A stretch of 15,143 nucleotides of DNA. Source: Candidatus Andersenbacteria bacterium RIFCSPHIGHO2_02_FULL_45_11. GTDB taxonomy: Bacteria; Patescibacteriota; Andersenbacteria; UBA10190. The notes beneath the pieces are model-generated. The model ran no database searches and had not been told where the DNA came from. It worked only from the letters and a program-made list of their open reading frames with translations. The translations under genes and the position numbers were made by a program. The DNA lies in assembly GCA_001817055.1 (NCBI GenBank), contig MHHP01000002.1:1-15143 (forward strand). Direction: 5' to 3'. Shown here piece after piece: positions 12,514 to 15,143 of this stretch; position 1 is the stretch's first letter; each line of letters starts with the position of its first letter.

Positions 12514-14991
12514 ATGGAAGAAATTTACAACAATATAGGAAAGCTCGTTAATCAGGGATTGTCCGAAGAAATCCAAAGGAGCTATTTGGATTATGCAATG
12601 AGCGTCATTGTATCCCGCGCCCTTCCGGATGTACGGGATGGAATGAAGCCAGTGGCGCGCCGTATCCTTTATTCTATGTGGAGACAGAATCTTCGTTCCA
12701 CAGCAAAGTTTCGCAAATCCGCAAACGTAGTGGGTGACGTGATGGCAAAATACCATCCGCATGGTGATGCATCTATATATGATGCACTCGCCCGCTTGGT
12801 GCAAGAATTTTCATTGCGATACCCTCTTATCGATGGCCAGGGTAACTGGGGCAATATCGACGGAGATTCTCCTGCAGCAATGCGATATACGGAAGCCCGC
12901 CTTATGCGAGTTTCTGATGAAATGCTTACAGATATCTCAAAAGACACAGTTGATTTTATTGATAACTACGATGGTTCTAAAAAGGAGCCTGTAGTACTCC
13001 CCAGCGCAATCCCGCAATTTCTCGTAAATGGTACCGTGGGTATCGCTGTTGGAATGGCGACAAACGTTCCTCCTCACAACATGAAAGAGGTGTGCCTTGC
13101 AGCAATCCACCTGATTGAAAACCCAGATGCAACGGTGCAGGATTTGATGAAGTTTGTACAAGGCCCCGATTTTCCTACTGGTGGCGCTATTTATAACAAG
13201 CAAGACATTTTACAGGCGTATGCTACGGGCAAAGGCGGTATTGTAACGCGCGCAATTGCCGATATTGAAGAGGGTAAAGGCGGAGCATTTAGAATTATCG
13301 TGAAAGAAATCCCCTACCTGGTAAACAAATCTCAGCTCATTATACGTATCGCAGAAAACGTAAAGGCAGACCGTATCCAAGGTATTCGTGATTTACGGGA
13401 TGAATCAGATAAAGACGGTATTCGTATTGTTGTGGAACTCAAGCGTGACGCATATCCGAAAAAGGTACTAAACCAGTTGTTCGACACTACTGATTTACAA
13501 AAGACATTCCATGTAAACATGCTGGCGCTTGTAGATGGTGGAAAGCAGCCAAAGGTACTAACGCTGAAAGAGACTATCCTGGAGCATATTGTGCATCGCA
13601 AACAAGTAATTACTCGTCGTACACAATACGATTTGGATCGCGCACGCGAACGCGCCCACATTTTGGAAGGGTTGCAAATCGCACTCGATCATATCGAGGA
13701 AGTTATTGCTATTATCAAAAAGAGTAAGACTCGGGAACTTGCGCACAACAATCTGCGCAAGGCCTTTACATTATCAGACGCGCAAGCAACGGCAATTCTT
13801 GAAATGCGTCTCTCTAGTTTGGCAGGGCTTGAGCGTAAGAAAATAGACGATGAATTAAACGAAAAGAAGGCGCTCATTAAAGAGTACGAAGGCATCTTGA
13901 AGGATCCAAAGAAAGTAGCTGCGCTTGTACGGGCAGATTATGAGGGTATTGTGAAGCAGTATGGCGACGAGCGTCGCACTCGAGTAGTGTCCGGCCCTAT
14001 TGGTGAATTCTCTACTGAAGACTTGGTTGCTGATGATCCTACTATCATCACTATTACTCGGGGAGGATACATTAAGCGCCTTGCAACCAGTACGTACCAA
14101 GTACAGCGCCGCGGAGGAAAAGGTGTAAAAGGGATGACGACCAAAGAAGAAGACGTAGTAGATCTGTTTCTGGCAACTACAACGCACAAACAGCTGCTCT
14201 TCTTTACGAACCAGGGGCGAGTATTTTCTACCAATGCATATGAAATTCCGGCAACGGCGCGAGCTGCAAAGGGTCAAGCAATTCAGAATTTCTTAGAGTT
14301 GGCAGCTGGGGAAAAGGTTACGGCAGTGCAAGACATTCCCGATTCAGAAAGCGCAGGAGAATACCTTGTAATGGCAACTCGTGGCGGCGTTATTAAAAAA
14401 ACATCTCGAGAAGATTTCTTAAACATTAGGCGTTCGGGATTGAAAGCAATTGAATTGCACAGTGGCGATACGTTGGAATGGGTTGGCGTTTCTTCCGGAT
14501 CAGACCGTATTATTCTTGCAACTACAAAAGGTCAAGCAATTTTGTTTGAAGAAAAGAATGTGCGTGCAATGGGTCGTACGGCCGCAGGTGTACGGGGTAT
14601 CAAGCTCAAGGGTGACGATGAAGTAATCGCGATGTATGTGGTAAAAGCAGGGCAAGAAGGTGGCCAAGTTATGGTGATTACTGAGCAAGGATTTGGAAAA
14701 CGAACTGCGCTGAAAGAATATCGAATACAAGGCAGGGGTGGATCTGGTATCCGCACTGGAAGCGTAACGACAAAAACGGGTGCAATTGTACGGGCTATTG
14801 TATTGCTAGAAGCACAGATAGAAGATGCTGATATTCTCGTAGTGTCAGAGCGTGGTCAAGTTATCCGTATCCCAGCATCGCAAGTCCGCTTAGCAGGCCG
14901 TGCAACGCAAGGCGTTCGCCTCATGCGCCCATCCGACAAGAGCGGCAAAGTATCTACATTTACTGTTTGGCAAGAAGAAGCAGCGGAGTAA
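12514..14991 (+). CDS. gyrA: DNA gyrase subunit A
   Basis: GyrA breaks and rejoins DNA in the type II topoisomerase that introduces negative supercoils. The N-terminal part carries SYLDYAMSVIVSRALPDVRDG and the catalytic Tyr125 in AAMRYTEARL. The quinolone-determining region reads HPHGDASIYDALARL, with Ala86 at the place of E. coli Ser83 and Asp90 at Asp87. The C-terminal beta-pinwheel contains the GyrA box QRRGGKG at 531-537, which marks it as GyrA rather than ParC. The length of 825 aa is normal. No Shine-Dalgarno site precedes the ATG, and TACTGC 6 nt upstream is a very weak -10 box, so expression from the upstream promoter is likely. Confidence 0.98.
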   Translation: MEEIYNNIGKLVNQGLSEEIQRSYLDYAMSVIVSRALPDVRDGMKPVARRILYSMWRQNLRSTAKFRKSANVVGDVMAKYHPHGDASIYDALARLVQEFSLRYPLIDGQGNWGNIDGDSPAAMRYTEARLMRVSDEMLTDISKDTVDFIDNYDGSKKEPVVLPSAIPQFLVNGTVGIAVGMATNVPPHNMKEVCLAAIHLIENPDATVQDLMKFVQGPDFPTGGAIYNKQDILQAYATGKGGIVTRAIADIEEGKGGAFRIIVKEIPYLVNKSQLIIRIAENVKADRIQGIRDLRDESDKDGIRIVVELKRDAYPKKVLNQLFDTTDLQKTFHVNMLALVDGGKQPKVLTLKETILEHIVHRKQVITRRTQYDLDRARERAHILEGLQIALDHIEEVIAIIKKSKTRELAHNNLRKAFTLSDAQATAILEMRLSSLAGLERKKIDDELNEKKALIKEYEGILKDPKKVAALVRADYEGIVKQYGDERRTRVVSGPIGEFSTEDLVADDPTIITITRGGYIKRLATSTYQVQRRGGKGVKGMTTKEEDVVDLFLATTTHKQLLFFTNQGRVFSTNAYEIPATARAAKGQAIQNFLELAAGEKVTAVQDIPDSESAGEYLVMATRGGVIKKTSREDFLNIRRSGLKAIELHSGDTLEWVGVSSGSDRIILATTKGQAILFEEKNVRAMGRTAAGVRGIKLKGDDEVIAMYVVKAGQEGGQVMVITEQGFGKRTALKEYRIQGRGGSGIRTGSVTTKTGAIVRAIVLLEAQIEDADILVVSERGQVIRIPASQVRLAGRATQGVRLMRPSDKSGKVSTFTVWQEEAAE

Positions 14992-14996
14992 GTTTT

Positions 14997-15030
14997 CCTC
15001 CCCTCATATGAGGGGAGGCGAGGTGGGGTC
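14997..15030 (+). repeat. REP-like hairpin element, copy C
   Basis: CCTCCCCTC and GAGGGGAGG around a short loop form a 22-bp perfect palindrome (14997-15018), followed by CGAGGTGGGGTC. It begins 6 bases after the gyrA stop codon. It shares the stem-plus-GRGGTGRGG layout with copies A and B. It may serve as the gyrA mRNA 3' end, although no T tract follows. Confidence 0.6.
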
Positions 15031-15044
15031 AGCTCGTAACGTTA

Positions 15045-15079
15045 CTACCCCCTCACGCTCCCCCTTATCCAAGGGGGAG
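15045..15079 (-). repeat. REP-like hairpin element, copy D, inverted
   Basis: CTCCCCCTT (15058-15066) pairs with AAGGGGGAG (15071-15079). Read on the minus strand, the stem is followed by CGTGAGGGGGTA, the same layout as copies A to C. It faces copy C tail to tail, so the pair could fold into a larger structure. Confidence 0.55.
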
Positions 15080-15107
15080 AAATTCCCCGACAAAGTTTTT
15101 GTTGTGA

Positions 15108-15118
15108 TATACTACATT
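15108..15118 (+). promoter_or_regulatory. -10 region of the next gene
   Basis: TATACT at 15108-15113 and the overlapping TACATT at 15113-15118 lie 13 and 8 nt before the ATG at 15127. No clear -35 box is seen. Confidence 0.35.
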
Positions 15119-15126
15119 GCATCGCT

Positions 15127-15143
15127 ATGCCAGAAGCAAATTC
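15127..15143 (+). CDS. Start of a gene cut by the window end
   Basis: An ATG followed by codons for PEAN runs off the window. A -10-like sequence lies 8 to 13 nt upstream and a repeat region separates it from gyrA. Only five codons are visible, so the product is unknown. Confidence 0.4.

Noticed and set aside
1..15143. CRISPR array, insertion sequence or integrase in the window
   Set aside because: I saw no evenly spaced repeats and no transposase, integrase or Cas motifs; the only long direct repeat is the rny tail pair.

Overview
The window looks like bacterial chromosome from the Candidate Phyla Radiation (Patescibacteria, Parcubacteria-like). I infer this from compact housekeeping genes, the leftward gene set nusA-tig-clpP-rny, a lone YraN-type nuclease, a beta-lactamase-fold protein and a 52-residue membrane protein placed just before gyrA, and many small genes with no recognisable family. 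TGA is used as an ordinary stop (for example at the end of the 2068-2544 gene and of the O-antigen-ligase-like gene), so this is not a TGA-recoded lineage. The exact taxon cannot be set from the sequence alone.

Left part (1-3430) is accessory. It holds a HEPN-like gene with a 57-residue partner on the minus strand, a TrmB-family regulator with a strong promoter inside a 27-bp palindrome, two small plus-strand genes with classic Shine-Dalgarno sites, a perfect intrinsic terminator, and a 147-residue unknown gene. The block 1022-3430 is bounded by two direct copies of the last 34 codons of rny plus its downstream hairpins. The left copy is a displaced gene tail; the right copy completes the intact rny. 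The copies differ only at synonymous sites in part of their length and are identical for the remaining 140 bases.

Middle part (3430-11654), all minus strand, is a housekeeping run read right to left: rpsA-like S1 protein, an O-antigen ligase/polymerase-like membrane protein, a soluble catalytically degenerate remnant of a P-type ATPase, YraN, NusA, trigger factor, ClpP and RNase Y. These join ribosome function, transcription elongation, nascent-chain folding, proteolysis and mRNA decay. Right part (11715-14991), plus strand, holds a beta-lactamase-fold protein that has lost its metal ligands, a 52-residue single-pass membrane protein and gyrA; the first bases of another gene begin at 15127.

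A theme runs across the window: at about nine or ten genes a -10-like hexamer sits 5 to 7 nt before the start codon, which predicts leaderless transcripts. Shine-Dalgarno sites are nearly absent from the housekeeping genes but clear in two accessory genes. Other points of interest are two intact pseudoenzymes, interlocked divergent promoters between rpsA and the MBL gene, a family of REP-like hairpin elements at gene ends, and one palindrome inserted inside another.
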